From: Mycolicibacterium chitae
GTDB lineage: Bacteria > Actinomycetota > Actinomycetes > Mycobacteriales > Mycobacteriaceae
Direction of reading: 5' to 3'
Assembly (NCBI RefSeq): GCF_900637205.1
Contig: NZ_LR134355.1
Span: 3,906,001-3,970,000 of the forward strand
DNA: 64,000 nt
Shown here one piece after another: positions 51,437-60,063 of this stretch (position 1 is its first letter; each line of letters opens with the position of its first letter). The notes below the pieces were generated by a model. That model was not told the origin of the DNA, did not search any database, and saw only the letters and a list, made by a program, of their open reading frames with translations. The translations under genes were made by a program, and so were the position numbers.

Positions 51437-52963
51437 ATGACCACTAAGATTCCGCACTTCGTCGATGGACGTCGTAGCGACCTCTCCTCCACCCGTACCG
51501 CTGACGTGCTCAACCCGAGCACCGGCGACGTCCAGGCCCAGGTGCTGTTGGCCTCGACCGCCGACGTCGACACCGCCGTCGCCTCGGCGGTGGAAGCCCA
51601 GAAGAAGTGGGCGGCCTACAACCCGCAGCGCCGCGCGCGGATCCTGATGAAGTTCATCGAGTTGGTCAACGCCAACGCCGACGAGCTGGCCGAGCTGCTC
51701 TCCAAGGAGCACGGCAAGACCGTCGCCGACAGCCACGGCGACATCCAGCGCGGCATCGAGGTCATCGAGTTCGCCGTCGGCATCCCGCACCTGATGAAGG
51801 GCGAGTTCACCGAGAACGCCGGCACCGGCATCGACGTCTACTCGATCCGCCAGCCGCTCGGCGTGGTCGCCGGCATCACGCCGTTCAACTTCCCGGCGAT
51901 GATCCCGCTGTGGAAGGCCGGCCCCGCGCTGGCCTGCGGCAACGCCCTGATCCTCAAGCCCTCCGAGCGGGACCCCTCGGTGCCGCTGCGGCTGGCCGAG
52001 CTGTTCAGCGAGGCGGGCCTGCCCGACGGTGTGCTGCAGGTCGTGCAGGGCGACAAGGAGGCCGTCGACGCCATCCTGAACCACCCGGACATCCAGGCCG
52101 TCGGCTTCGTCGGCTCCTCGGACATCGCCCAGTACATCTACTCGGGCGCGGCCAACACCGGTAAGCGCGCCCAGTGCTTCGGTGGCGCCAAGAACCACAT
52201 GATCGTGCTGCCCGACGCCGACCTGGACCAGGCCGTCGACGCGCTGATCGGCGCCGGCTACGGCAGCGCCGGCGAGCGCTGCATGGCCATCAGCGTGGCC
52301 GTGCCGGTCGGCGAGGAGACCGCGAACCGGCTCCGGTCCCGGCTGGTCGAGCGGATCAGCCAGCTGCGCGTCGGGCACAGCCTGGACCCCAAGGCCGACT
52401 ACGGCCCGCTGGTCACCGGCGCCGCCCTGGAGCGCGTGCGCGACTACATCCAGCAGGGTGTCGACGCCGGCGCCGAGTTGGTGGTCGACGGCCGCGAGCG
52501 CGCCAGCGACGACCTGGCCTTCGGTGACGACGACCTGTCGAAGGGCTACTTCATCGGGCCCACCCTGTTCGACAACGTCACCGCCGACATGTCCATCTAC
52601 ACCGACGAGATCTTCGGGCCCGTGCTGTGCATCGTGCGCGCCGACGACTACGACGAGGCGCTGCGGCTGCCTTCCGAGCACGAGTACGGCAACGGCGTGG
52701 CGATCTTCACCCGCGACGGCGACGCCGCCCGCGACTTCGTCTCGCGCGTGCAGGTCGGCATGGTCGGCGTCAACGTCCCGATCCCGGTTCCGGTGTCCTA
52801 CCACAGCTTCGGCGGTTGGAAGCGCTCCGGCTTCGGCGACCTGAACCAGTACGGCACGGCCTCGATCCAGTTCTACACCAAGGTCAAGACCGTCACCGAG
52901 CGCTGGCCCTCGGGCATCAAGGATGGCGCCGAGTTCTCCATCCCCACCTTCAAGGAGGGGTGA
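51437..52963 (+). CDS. mmsA: methylmalonate-semialdehyde dehydrogenase (CoA-acylating)
   Basis: A 508-aa enzyme that oxidises methylmalonate semialdehyde (from valine) or malonate semialdehyde to propionyl-CoA or acetyl-CoA, with CoA and NAD. The nucleophile is Cys282 in GSAGERCMAIS. The MmsA-specific blocks QPLGVVAGITPFNFPAMIPLW, FVGSSDIAQYIY and PVPVSYHSFGGWKRSGFGD are present. The ATG at 51437 has AGGA upstream and gives MTTKIPHFVDGRR. It is first in an operon with an acyl-CoA dehydrogenase and mmsB, corresponding to M. tuberculosis Rv0753c-Rv0751c. Confidence 0.96.
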   Translation: MTTKIPHFVDGRRSDLSSTRTADVLNPSTGDVQAQVLLASTADVDTAVASAVEAQKKWAAYNPQRRARILMKFIELVNANADELAELLSKEHGKTVADSHGDIQRGIEVIEFAVGIPHLMKGEFTENAGTGIDVYSIRQPLGVVAGITPFNFPAMIPLWKAGPALACGNALILKPSERDPSVPLRLAELFSEAGLPDGVLQVVQGDKEAVDAILNHPDIQAVGFVGSSDIAQYIYSGAANTGKRAQCFGGAKNHMIVLPDADLDQAVDALIGAGYGSAGERCMAISVAVPVGEETANRLRSRLVERISQLRVGHSLDPKADYGPLVTGAALERVRDYIQQGVDAGAELVVDGRERASDDLAFGDDDLSKGYFIGPTLFDNVTADMSIYTDEIFGPVLCIVRADDYDEALRLPSEHEYGNGVAIFTRDGDAARDFVSRVQVGMVGVNVPIPVPVSYHSFGGWKRSGFGDLNQYGTASIQFYTKVKTVTERWPSGIKDGAEFSIPTFKEG

Positions 52964-52971
52964 GGTCCGAC

Positions 52972-54132
52972 GTGTTCGAATTGGACGACGACGAACGCGT
53001 GATCGCCGAGACGGCGGCCGCGTTCGCCGCCAAACGCCTTGCGCCGCACGCGCTGGAGTGGGACGAGACCAAGCACTTCCCCACCGATGTGCTGCGCGAG
53101 GCCGCCGAACTGGGCATGGCGGGGATCTACTGCAACGAGGACGTGGGCGGCAGTGGTCTGCGCCGGCTCGACGCGGTGCGGATCTTCGAGGAACTGGCCG
53201 CGGCCGACCCGGCCATCGCGTCGTTCATCTCGATCCACAACATGTGCGCGTGGATGGTCGACAGCTACGGCACCCTGGAACAACGCAAGACCTGGGTGCC
53301 GCGGCTGGCCTCCATGGAGTCCATCGCCAGCTACTGCCTCACCGAACCGGGTGCGGGTTCGGACGCCTCGGCGTTGCGCACCCGGGCGGTGCGCGACGGC
53401 TCGGACTACGTGCTCGACGGCGTCAAGCAGTTCATCTCCGGCGCGGGGGTGTCCGACGTCTACGTCGTGATGGCCCGCACCGGCGCCGACGGGCCGCGCG
53501 GGATCTCCACCTTCGTGGTCGAAAAGGACACGCCCGGACTGAGTTTCGGCGCCAACGAAGCCAAGATGGGCTGGAACGCGCAGCCCACCGCCCAGGTGAT
53601 CTTCGAGAAGGTCCGGGTGCCCGCCGAGGCGATGCTGGGCGGCCCCGAGGGCGAGGGCACCGGCTTCGGCATCGCGATGAACGGGCTGAACGGCGGCCGG
53701 ATCAACATCGCGGCCTGCTCGCTGGGCGGGGCCCGCACCGCGCACGAGAAGGCCGCCGGCTACGTCCGTGACCGGGAGGCGTTCGGCGGCTCGCTGCTCG
53801 ACGAGCCGACCATCCGGTTCACCCTGGCCGACATGGCCACGGCGCTGGAGACCTCGCGAATCATGTTGTGGCGCGCGGCTTCCGCTCTTGACGCCGGCGC
53901 CGCCGACAAGGTCGAATTGTGCGCGATGGCCAAACGCTACGTGACCGACACCTGCTACGACGTCGCCGATCAGGCGCTGCAGTTGCACGGCGGTTACGGC
54001 TATCTGGGTGAGTACGGCATCGAGAAGATCGTCCGCGATCTGCGGGTGCACCGCATCCTCGAGGGCACCAACGAAATCATGCGTGTGGTCATCGGCCGGG
54101 CCGAGGCCGCCCGCGCCAGGGCCGCCGGTTAA
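52972..54132 (+). CDS. fadE9: acyl-CoA dehydrogenase, isobutyryl-CoA dehydrogenase type (FadE9-like)
   Basis: A 386-aa flavoenzyme that probably oxidises isobutyryl-CoA to methacrylyl-CoA in valine breakdown. It shows SYCLTEPGAGSDASALRT (FAD/substrate loop), the middle beta domain, and the C-terminal helical domain with LQLHGGYGYLGEYGIEKIVRDLRVHRILEGTNEIMR. The last segment contains the catalytic glutamate typical of this subgroup. GTG 52972 has GAGG six bases upstream; GTG 52960, overlapping the mmsA stop, is an alternative. Genomic context between mmsA and mmsB supports the substrate assignment. Confidence 0.94.
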   Translation: MFELDDDERVIAETAAAFAAKRLAPHALEWDETKHFPTDVLREAAELGMAGIYCNEDVGGSGLRRLDAVRIFEELAAADPAIASFISIHNMCAWMVDSYGTLEQRKTWVPRLASMESIASYCLTEPGAGSDASALRTRAVRDGSDYVLDGVKQFISGAGVSDVYVVMARTGADGPRGISTFVVEKDTPGLSFGANEAKMGWNAQPTAQVIFEKVRVPAEAMLGGPEGEGTGFGIAMNGLNGGRINIAACSLGGARTAHEKAAGYVRDREAFGGSLLDEPTIRFTLADMATALETSRIMLWRAASALDAGAADKVELCAMAKRYVTDTCYDVADQALQLHGGYGYLGEYGIEKIVRDLRVHRILEGTNEIMRVVIGRAEAARARAAG

Positions 54133-54154
54133 AGAACCGCTGGAAAGGTTGGCA

Positions 54155-55030
54155 ATGACGACGATCGCATTCCTGGGCTTGGGCAACATGGGTGGGCCGA
54201 TGGCGGCCAACCTGCTGGATGCCGGCCACACCGTGCGCGGGTTCGACCCGGTTGCCGCGCTGGCGCAGGCCGCCACCGAGAAGGGCGCCGAGGTGTTCGG
54301 CAGCGGCGCCGAGGCCGTCGACGGCGCCGATGTGGTGATCACCATGCTGCCCAACGGCGATGTGGTGAAGCGCTGCTACGCCGAGGTGCTGCCCGCGGCC
54401 AAGGCCGGTGCCCTGTTCATCGACAGTTCGACGATCTCGGTGGACGACGCACGCGAGGTGCACAAGCAGGCCGTCGAGGCCGGTTTCGCTCAGCTCGACG
54501 CGCCGGTCTCCGGCGGGGTCAAGGGTGCCGTCGCCGGCACCCTGGCCTTCATGGTCGGCGGCGAGGACGACGCCGTGGAACGCGCCCGCGCGGTGCTGGA
54601 GCCGATGGCCGCCAAGGTGGTGCACTGCGGCACGGCCGGGGCCGGTCAGGCCGCCAAGGTCTGCAACAACATGGTGCTCGCGGTGCAGCAGATCGCCGTC
54701 GGCGAGGCGTTCGTCCTGGCCGAGAAGCTGGGCCTGTCGGCGCAGTCGCTGTTCGACGTCATCACCGGGGCCACCGGCAACTGCTGGGCGGTGCACACCA
54801 ACTGCCCGGTGCCCGGACCGGTGCCGACCTCACCGGCCAACAACGACTTCAAGCCGGGCTTCGCGACCGCGCTGATGAACAAGGACCTCGGGCTGGCGAT
54901 GGCCGCGGTGTCCTCCACCGGCTCGAACGCACCGCTGGGCAGCCACGCCGCCGAGATCTACGCCAAGTTCGCCGCCGATCACGCGGACAAGGACTTCAGC
55001 GCCGTCATCGAGGCCCTGCGCGGCGAGTAG
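54155..55030 (+). CDS. mmsB: 3-hydroxyisobutyrate dehydrogenase
   Basis: A 291-aa NAD-dependent enzyme that oxidises 3-hydroxyisobutyrate to methylmalonate semialdehyde, the step before MmsA. It has the N-terminal Rossmann motif FLGLGNMGGPMAANLLDAGH, the substrate-binding DAPVSGGVKGA and the catalytic lysine in GAGQAAKVCNNM. The C-terminal helical domain is complete. GAAAGG lies seven bases before the ATG. The 3' end overlaps a convergent small gene by 52 bases. Confidence 0.96.
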   Translation: MTTIAFLGLGNMGGPMAANLLDAGHTVRGFDPVAALAQAATEKGAEVFGSGAEAVDGADVVITMLPNGDVVKRCYAEVLPAAKAGALFIDSSTISVDDAREVHKQAVEAGFAQLDAPVSGGVKGAVAGTLAFMVGGEDDAVERARAVLEPMAAKVVHCGTAGAGQAAKVCNNMVLAVQQIAVGEAFVLAEKLGLSAQSLFDVITGATGNCWAVHTNCPVPGPVPTSPANNDFKPGFATALMNKDLGLAMAAVSSTGSNAPLGSHAAEIYAKFAADHADKDFSAVIEALRGE

Positions 55031-55416
55031 TGCAGCGCCGGGGTTCGGGAACGCCGGGCCCCGGCGACCACCGGCGCGATGAGCGCCGTGAGCAGCACAG
55101 CCGTCCCGACCCCGCCGACGGTGCCCGCCACCGCGCGGCGATCGCCGATCAGACCATGGCATTCGCCGACATAATCGCTGGCGACGAAGGCCGCGCCGCC
55201 CTGAACGTGCAGCCGTTGGTTCACGGTGTCGACGTAGCGCGCGGCCGAGGTGTCCGGGTTCAGGCCGCTGCCGCAGCCGATGGGTTGACCGGCCCGGTCG
55301 ACGACGCTGAGCGACAGCGGTACGCACAGCGCCAGGAACGCCCCCAGCACCGCCGCCGCGCCCAGCAACTGCCAGCCGCTGCGCACCGGATGCCACCCGC
55401 CCGATCCCCGTGCCAT
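54979..55416 (-). CDS. hypothetical membrane protein with two TM segments
   Basis: A 145-aa protein of unknown function. A membrane helix at about 14-37 (LLGAAAVLGAFLALCVPLSLSVVD) and another at about 103-122 (GGVGTAVLLTALIAPVVAG) flank an extracytoplasmic loop. The loop holds two cysteines (PIGCGSG and GECHG) that may form a disulfide. ATG 55416 has AAAGG upstream; the frame continues to a TTG at 55518, which is unlikely. The C-terminal 17 codons overlap mmsB antisense, so the end may be under dual constraint. Confidence 0.65.
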   Translation of the reverse strand: MARGSGGWHPVRSGWQLLGAAAVLGAFLALCVPLSLSVVDRAGQPIGCGSGLNPDTSAARYVDTVNQRLHVQGGAAFVASDYVGECHGLIGDRRAVAGTVGGVGTAVLLTALIAPVVAGARRSRTPALHYSPRRASMTALKSLSA

Positions 55417-55609
55417 GCCAGCGAACCTTTCTCGTTTGCCCGACGATTCGCGCGCCGCATCGGCACAGCAAATCTTCTTGTCGACAAACCATAGAGGTAT
55501 GACCCGGTTTCTGGGCAAGTATGGCGAATCAATGTGACGAGACCCTCATCGACGGTCACGTCAGAGGGTGTGTGCCGAGCTACCGTGACACCGGTTGTTC
55601 ACCGGCAGT

Positions 55610-56125
55610 TCAGAAATCGCCGGCGTGCCGGCGCAACGACTCGATCGAGCCCACCAGGGCGCGGGACTGCTCCGCAGACATCCCGATGTCGGCGAACACC
55701 TTCTCGTTGAGCGTGACCGTCGCGTCCTCCACCGTCGACCGGCCCAACTCGGTGATCTCCACCAGCGTGGTGCGCCCGTCGGTCGGATGCGGCAGCCGCC
55801 GGACCAGGCCGGCGGCCTCGAGCCGGCGGATGGCGTGCGTGACGCTGGTGACGTGGACCTGCAGCCGATCCGAGGCCTTGGTGATGGGCAGGGCACCGCT
55901 GCGGCTGAACGCCAGCAGCCGCAGCAGCTCGAACCGGGAGAAGCTCAGATCGTAGGGCCGCAGCGCGGTCTCGACCCGCGCCAGCAGGATCTGATGGGCC
56001 CGCATGACCGACGTGACCGCAACCATGCCGTCGGCGACATCGCCCCAGCCGGAACGCTCCCAGTTATCGTGCGCCTGCGCGATCGGGTCGCGCGACTCAA
56101 CCGAATCGACCATCGGCACATTCAT
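55610..56125 (-). CDS. MarR family transcriptional regulator
   Basis: A 171-aa winged-helix regulator similar in position to M. tuberculosis Rv0737. The DNA-binding region is SFSRFELLRLLAFSRSGALPITKASDRLQVHVTSVTHAIRRLEAAGLVRRLPHPTDGRTTLVEIT. The last part is the wing. Flanking helices form the dimer interface. ATG 56125 gives MNVPMVDSVES. It lies 23 bases downstream of map on the same strand. The sigL-rslA pair that separates these genes in M. tuberculosis is absent. Ligand and targets are unknown. Confidence 0.92.
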   Translation of the reverse strand: MNVPMVDSVESRDPIAQAHDNWERSGWGDVADGMVAVTSVMRAHQILLARVETALRPYDLSFSRFELLRLLAFSRSGALPITKASDRLQVHVTSVTHAIRRLEAAGLVRRLPHPTDGRTTLVEITELGRSTVEDATVTLNEKVFADIGMSAEQSRALVGSIESLRRHAGDF

Positions 56126-56148
56126 ACCGCATGCGGGTGGGGTGGACC

Positions 56149-56955
56149 TCAGTCCGCCGCGAGTGTCAGGATCCGCGGGCCGTCCTCGGTGACCGCGACG
56201 GTGTGCTCCCAGTGCGCGGCGCGCGAACCGTCGGTCGTGACGACGGTCCACTCGTCGTCGAGGATGCGGGTCTTGACGGTGCCCAAGGTGAGCATCGGCT
56301 CGATGGCCAGCACCGAGCCCGGGGCCAACAGCGGGCCGCGCCCGGGGGCTCCCTCGTTGGGCAGGAACGGATCCATGTGCATCTGGCGGCCGATGCCGTG
56401 CCCGCCATAGCCCTCGACGATGCCGTAGCGGCGGCCGTACTTGGCCTCGGCCGCCCGGGTGCCGCGTTCGATGGCGTGCGAGACGTCGCTGAGCCGATTG
56501 CCGGGCACCATGGCGGCGATACCGGCCTCCATGGAGTCCCGGGTGGCCGCCGACAGCGCCTCGTCGGCCGGGATGAGCTCGCCCACCCCGAACGTGACCG
56601 CCGAGTCGCCGTGCCAGCCGTCGACGATCGCCCCGCAGTCGATGGACACCAGGTCGCCCGCGGACAGGACCTCGGCGGCCGACGGGATGCCGTGCACCAC
56701 GCGGTCGTTGACCGAGGAGCACACGGTGGCGGGAAAGCCGTGGTAGCCGAGGAACGACGGGACGCCGCCGCCGTCGCGGATGACGGCCTCGGCGATCCGG
56801 TCCAGGTCCAGGGTGGAGACGCCGGGTGCGGCGGCCTCGCGGACCGCGCGCAGGGCGGCGGCGACCAGCGCGCCGGCGACGGCCATGGCGTCGAGTTCGG
56901 CGGCGCTACGCTGCGCGACGACCTTGCGGCTGCGCAGTCCGGGCAACGAAACCAT
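56149..56955 (-). CDS. map: type I methionine aminopeptidase
   Basis: A 268-aa cytosolic metalloenzyme that removes the initiator methionine. The metal ligands appear in order: His in GYHGFPATVCSSVND, Asp in VSIDCGAIVDGWHGDSAVTFG (two aspartates), His in GYGGHGIGRQMHMDP, Glu in AIEPMLTLG and Glu in HWEHTVAVT. It lies 15 bases after adk in the conserved secY-adk-map order. It lacks the N-terminal SH3-binding extension of the longer mycobacterial MapB. Confidence 0.97.
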   Translation of the reverse strand: MVSLPGLRSRKVVAQRSAAELDAMAVAGALVAAALRAVREAAAPGVSTLDLDRIAEAVIRDGGGVPSFLGYHGFPATVCSSVNDRVVHGIPSAAEVLSAGDLVSIDCGAIVDGWHGDSAVTFGVGELIPADEALSAATRDSMEAGIAAMVPGNRLSDVSHAIERGTRAAEAKYGRRYGIVEGYGGHGIGRQMHMDPFLPNEGAPGRGPLLAPGSVLAIEPMLTLGTVKTRILDDEWTVVTTDGSRAAHWEHTVAVTEDGPRILTLAAD

Positions 56956-56970
56956 GAGCCGGTGCCGCCG

Positions 56971-57516
56971 TCAGCGGCCGAGCGCCTGCAGCGCCCGGGC
57001 GAACACCTCGTCGAGCGAGCCGACGGCGTCGACGGTCTTGAGCTGATCGCGGTAGAAGTCCAGCAGCGGGGCCGTCTCGTCGCGGTACACGCCCATCCGG
57101 TGCCGGATGACGTCCTCGGTGTCGTCGGCGCGACCGCGTCCCTTGAGGCGCGTCACCAGCTCGTCCTCGGGCACCCGGAACTCGACGACGGCGTCGAGGG
57201 CCACGTTGCGCTTGGCGAGCATCTCGGCGAGCGCCTCGGCCTGCTCCACCGAGCGCGGGAAGCCGTCGAGGATGAACCCGGCGGCGGCGTCCGCGTCGTT
57301 GAGCCGGTCGTCGACCAGGGCGTTGGTCAGCGTGGCCGGCACCAGGTCACCGGCGTCGAGGTACTTCTTGGCCTCTTTACCCAGGTCGGTGCCGTTGCTG
57401 ATGTTGTAGCGGAACAGGTCTCCGGTGGAGATCTGGGGCACGCCGAGCTCCTCGGCCAGCTTGACCGCCTGGGTTCCCTTACCGGCTCCGGGAGGTCCGA
57501 GCAAAACGATTCTCAC
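56971..57516 (-). CDS. adk: adenylate kinase
   Basis: A 181-aa short-lid adenylate kinase that interconverts ATP plus AMP and two ADP. P-loop GPPGAGKGTQ (residues 7-16), QISTGDLFRYN (AMP site), DGFPRS, and the lid with RGRADDTEDVIRHRMGVYRDE. The short lid lacks the zinc-binding cysteines, as in other actinobacteria. Its start overlaps the secY stop by four bases, giving translational coupling. Confidence 0.98.
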   Translation of the reverse strand: MRIVLLGPPGAGKGTQAVKLAEELGVPQISTGDLFRYNISNGTDLGKEAKKYLDAGDLVPATLTNALVDDRLNDADAAAGFILDGFPRSVEQAEALAEMLAKRNVALDAVVEFRVPEDELVTRLKGRGRADDTEDVIRHRMGVYRDETAPLLDFYRDQLKTVDAVGSLDEVFARALQALGR

Positions 57517-58838
57517 TTCAGGAACCCTTCGTAGTTGCGCTGCATGAGCTGGCTTTCGATCTGCTTCACCGTGTCCAGGCCGACGCCGATCATGATCAGC
57601 ACGGCCACACCGCCGAACGGCAGGTTCTGCAGCGTGGCCCCACTACCCATCTGCAGGAACAGGTTGGGCATCACGGCGATGACACCGAGGTAGATCGAGC
57701 CGGGCAGCGTGATGCGGTTCAGGACGAAGCGCAGGTAGTCCGCGGTCGGACGACCGGGCCGGATGCCCGGGATGAAGCCGCCGAACTTCTTCATCTCGTC
57801 GGCGCGCTCGTCGGGGTTGAACGTGATCGACACGTAGAAGTACGTGAAGAACACGATCAGCCCGAAGTAGAACGCGACGTAGACGACGTCGGCGGGGTTG
57901 GTGAGGTGGTCGGCGACGAACCGGTCCCACCAGCTGTTGCCCGGCTCGCTGCGGCCGCTCTGGATGAGCTGGGTGATCAGCTGCGGGATGTAGATCAGCG
58001 ACGAGGCGAAGATCACCGGGATGACGCCGGCCTGGTTGACCTTCAGCGGCAGGTAGGTCGAGGTGCCGCCGTACATCTTGCGGCCCACCATGCGCTTGGC
58101 GTACTGCACCGGGATCCGGCGCTGACCCTGCTCGACGAAGATGACGCCGATCAGGATCGCCAGGGCGGCGATGCAGACCAGGGTGAAGACCATGCCGCCG
58201 CGGCTCTCCAGGACCATCTGGCCCTCGCCCGGGATCTGGGCGGCGATGCCGGCGAAGATCATCAGCGACATGCCGTTGCCGACGCCGCGCTCGGTGACCA
58301 GCTCGCCCATCCACATGACCAGCGCGGCACCCGCGGTCATCACCAGGACCATGATGACCAGCGAGAAGATGCTGGTGTCCGGGATGATCTCCAGCGAGCA
58401 GCCCTGCAGCAGGCCACCGTTGGCCGCCAGCGCCACGATCGAGGTGGCCTGCAGGATGGCCAGCGCGATCGTCAGGTAGCGGGTGTACTGCGTCATCTTG
58501 GCCTGGCCGGACTGGCCTTCCTTGCGCAGCTGCTCGAACCGCGGGATGACCACGGTGAGCAACTGCACGATGATGCTCGCGGTGATGTAGGGCATGACGC
58601 CGACGGCGAAGACCGCCAGCTGCAGCAGCGCGCCGCCGGAGAACAGGTTGATCAGCGAATAGATCTGACCGGAGTCGCCGCCGCTGACCTGGTCGATGCA
58701 CTGCTGGACGTTGCCGTAGTCGACGCCCGGGGACGGCAGGGTCGCGCCGACGCGGTACAACAGGACAATTCCGAGCGTGAAGAGGATCTTGCGCCTCAGG
58801 TCAGGTGTCCGCAGCGACGAGATAAAGGCTGAGAGCAC
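57513..58838 (-). CDS. secY: Sec translocon subunit SecY
   Basis: A 441-aa membrane protein with ten predicted helices forming the protein-conducting channel with SecE and SecG. It begins LSAFISSLRTPDLRRKILFTLGIVLLYRVG and contains the SecY signatures GALLQLAVFAVGVMPYITASIIVQLL and QRRIPVQYAKRMVG. GTG 58838 is chosen because AGGAGGA lies just upstream and it gives the standard N-terminus; the frame is open to 59003. It heads the secY-adk-map cluster. Confidence 0.97.
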   Translation of the reverse strand: MLSAFISSLRTPDLRRKILFTLGIVLLYRVGATLPSPGVDYGNVQQCIDQVSGGDSGQIYSLINLFSGGALLQLAVFAVGVMPYITASIIVQLLTVVIPRFEQLRKEGQSGQAKMTQYTRYLTIALAILQATSIVALAANGGLLQGCSLEIIPDTSIFSLVIMVLVMTAGAALVMWMGELVTERGVGNGMSLMIFAGIAAQIPGEGQMVLESRGGMVFTLVCIAALAILIGVIFVEQGQRRIPVQYAKRMVGRKMYGGTSTYLPLKVNQAGVIPVIFASSLIYIPQLITQLIQSGRSEPGNSWWDRFVADHLTNPADVVYVAFYFGLIVFFTYFYVSITFNPDERADEMKKFGGFIPGIRPGRPTADYLRFVLNRITLPGSIYLGVIAVMPNLFLQMGSGATLQNLPFGGVAVLIMIGVGLDTVKQIESQLMQRNYEGFLK

Positions 58839-59143
58839 TCTTCCTCCTGGGCCGCCGGGTGGGTGCCGCGACGTGCCAATGGGGCTGGCTTCGAGATGTC
58901 CCAAGCCAGCGTCGGGTTTGTCCGGGTGTGACGCGCCGATGACGGCGGCGTGCAGCAGTCTACGAGAGTAACAGCCGGACTCGGGCGGATCCGCATCGCA
59001 CAACGCTGTCCGGCCGATCGAACTTCTCGGCGCCGCGGGCCGACCTCCTCACAGCTTTTCCTCAGTCGGGCGCGCGTAGGCTCGCAGTATCTTCTTATAC
59101 AGACTAATTACCTAATTACCTGACATCTTCCGAAAGGATGCGC
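58839..59143. promoter_or_regulatory. divergent intergenic region with AT-rich tandem repeat
   Basis: About 300 bases between secY (minus) and the first methyltransferase (plus), with no gene seen. Near the right end TATACA (59096-59101) could be a -10 box. It is followed by two perfect copies of TAATTACC (59105-59112, 59113-59120), each containing the palindrome TAATTA. This is one of the most AT-rich patches in the window. GAAAGG (59132-59137) is the RBS of the methyltransferase at 59144. Confidence 0.5.
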
Positions 59144-60061
59144 ATGGCCCGAACCGATGACGACACCTGGGACCTCGCCTCCAGCGTCGGGGCGACCGCG
59201 ACCATGGTGGCCGCCGCCCGTGCGATGGCCACCCGGGCCGAGCCCGCGGTGATCGACGACCCGTACGCCGCGCCGCTGGTGGAGGCCGTGGGCATCGAGT
59301 TCTTCGCCCGCCTGGCCCGCGGTGAATTGACCGCGGCCGAACTCGACGGCGGCGACTCCCCCGTCGGGATGAGCCGGTTCGCCGACGGCATGGCGGCCCG
59401 GACCCGCTTCTTCGACGACTTCTTCGCCGCCGCCGCCGAGGCCGGCATCCGGCAGGCCGTGATCCTGGCCTCGGGTCTGGACGCCCGCGGGTACCGGCTG
59501 GCGTGGCCGACGGGCACGGTGCTCTACGAGATCGACCAGCCCGAGGTCATCGAGTTCAAGACGACCACCCTGGCCGGCCTGGGCGCCCAGCCCCGCGTCG
59601 ACCTGCGCACCGTCGCGATCGATCTGCGCGCCGACTGGCCCGCCGCGCTGACCGCGGCCGGCTTCGACCCCGCCGCACCCACCGCCTGGATCGCCGAGGG
59701 CCTGTTCGGTTATCTGCCGCCCGAGGGCCAGGACCGGCTCCTCGACCAGATCAGCGCGCTCAGCGCGCCGGGCAGCCGGCTGGCCGCCGAGGGCGTGCCC
59801 AGCCAGGCCGACGCCGACGAGGACGAGACCCGGGAACGCATGCAGGCCTCGGCCGACCGCTGGCGCGAACACGGCTTCGACATCGACTTCTCGGCGTTGG
59901 TCTTTCTCGGTGACCGCGCCGACGTCACCAGCTACCTGCAGGCACACGGCTGGTCGACGACGGCGGCGACGGCCAACGACCTGCTGGTCCGCTACGGCAT
60001 GCAGCGGCTGGACGCCGACGAGGGGTTCGCGGCGGTCACCTACGTGAGTGCGGAGAAATAG
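59144..60061 (+). CDS. SAM-dependent methyltransferase (TIGR00027/PF04072), copy 1
   Basis: A 305-aa class I methyltransferase of the large mycobacterial TIGR00027 family, related to leucine carboxyl methyltransferases. It has the family start DDDTWDLASSVGATATMVAAARA, the arginine-rich pocket loop ARTRFFDDFF, the SAM motif QAVILASGLDARGYRL, acidic EIDQPEVIEFK and TAWIAEGLFGYLPPEGQDRLL. ATG 59144 with GAAAGG upstream is preferred over ATG 59138. First of three tandem paralogues upstream-adjacent to secY, like Rv0725c/Rv0726c. The methyl acceptor is unknown, possibly polyketide or lipid. Confidence 0.92.
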   Translation: MARTDDDTWDLASSVGATATMVAAARAMATRAEPAVIDDPYAAPLVEAVGIEFFARLARGELTAAELDGGDSPVGMSRFADGMAARTRFFDDFFAAAAEAGIRQAVILASGLDARGYRLAWPTGTVLYEIDQPEVIEFKTTTLAGLGAQPRVDLRTVAIDLRADWPAALTAAGFDPAAPTAWIAEGLFGYLPPEGQDRLLDQISALSAPGSRLAAEGVPSQADADEDETRERMQASADRWREHGFDIDFSALVFLGDRADVTSYLQAHGWSTTAATANDLLVRYGMQRLDADEGFAAVTYVSAEK

Positions 60062-60063
60062 CC

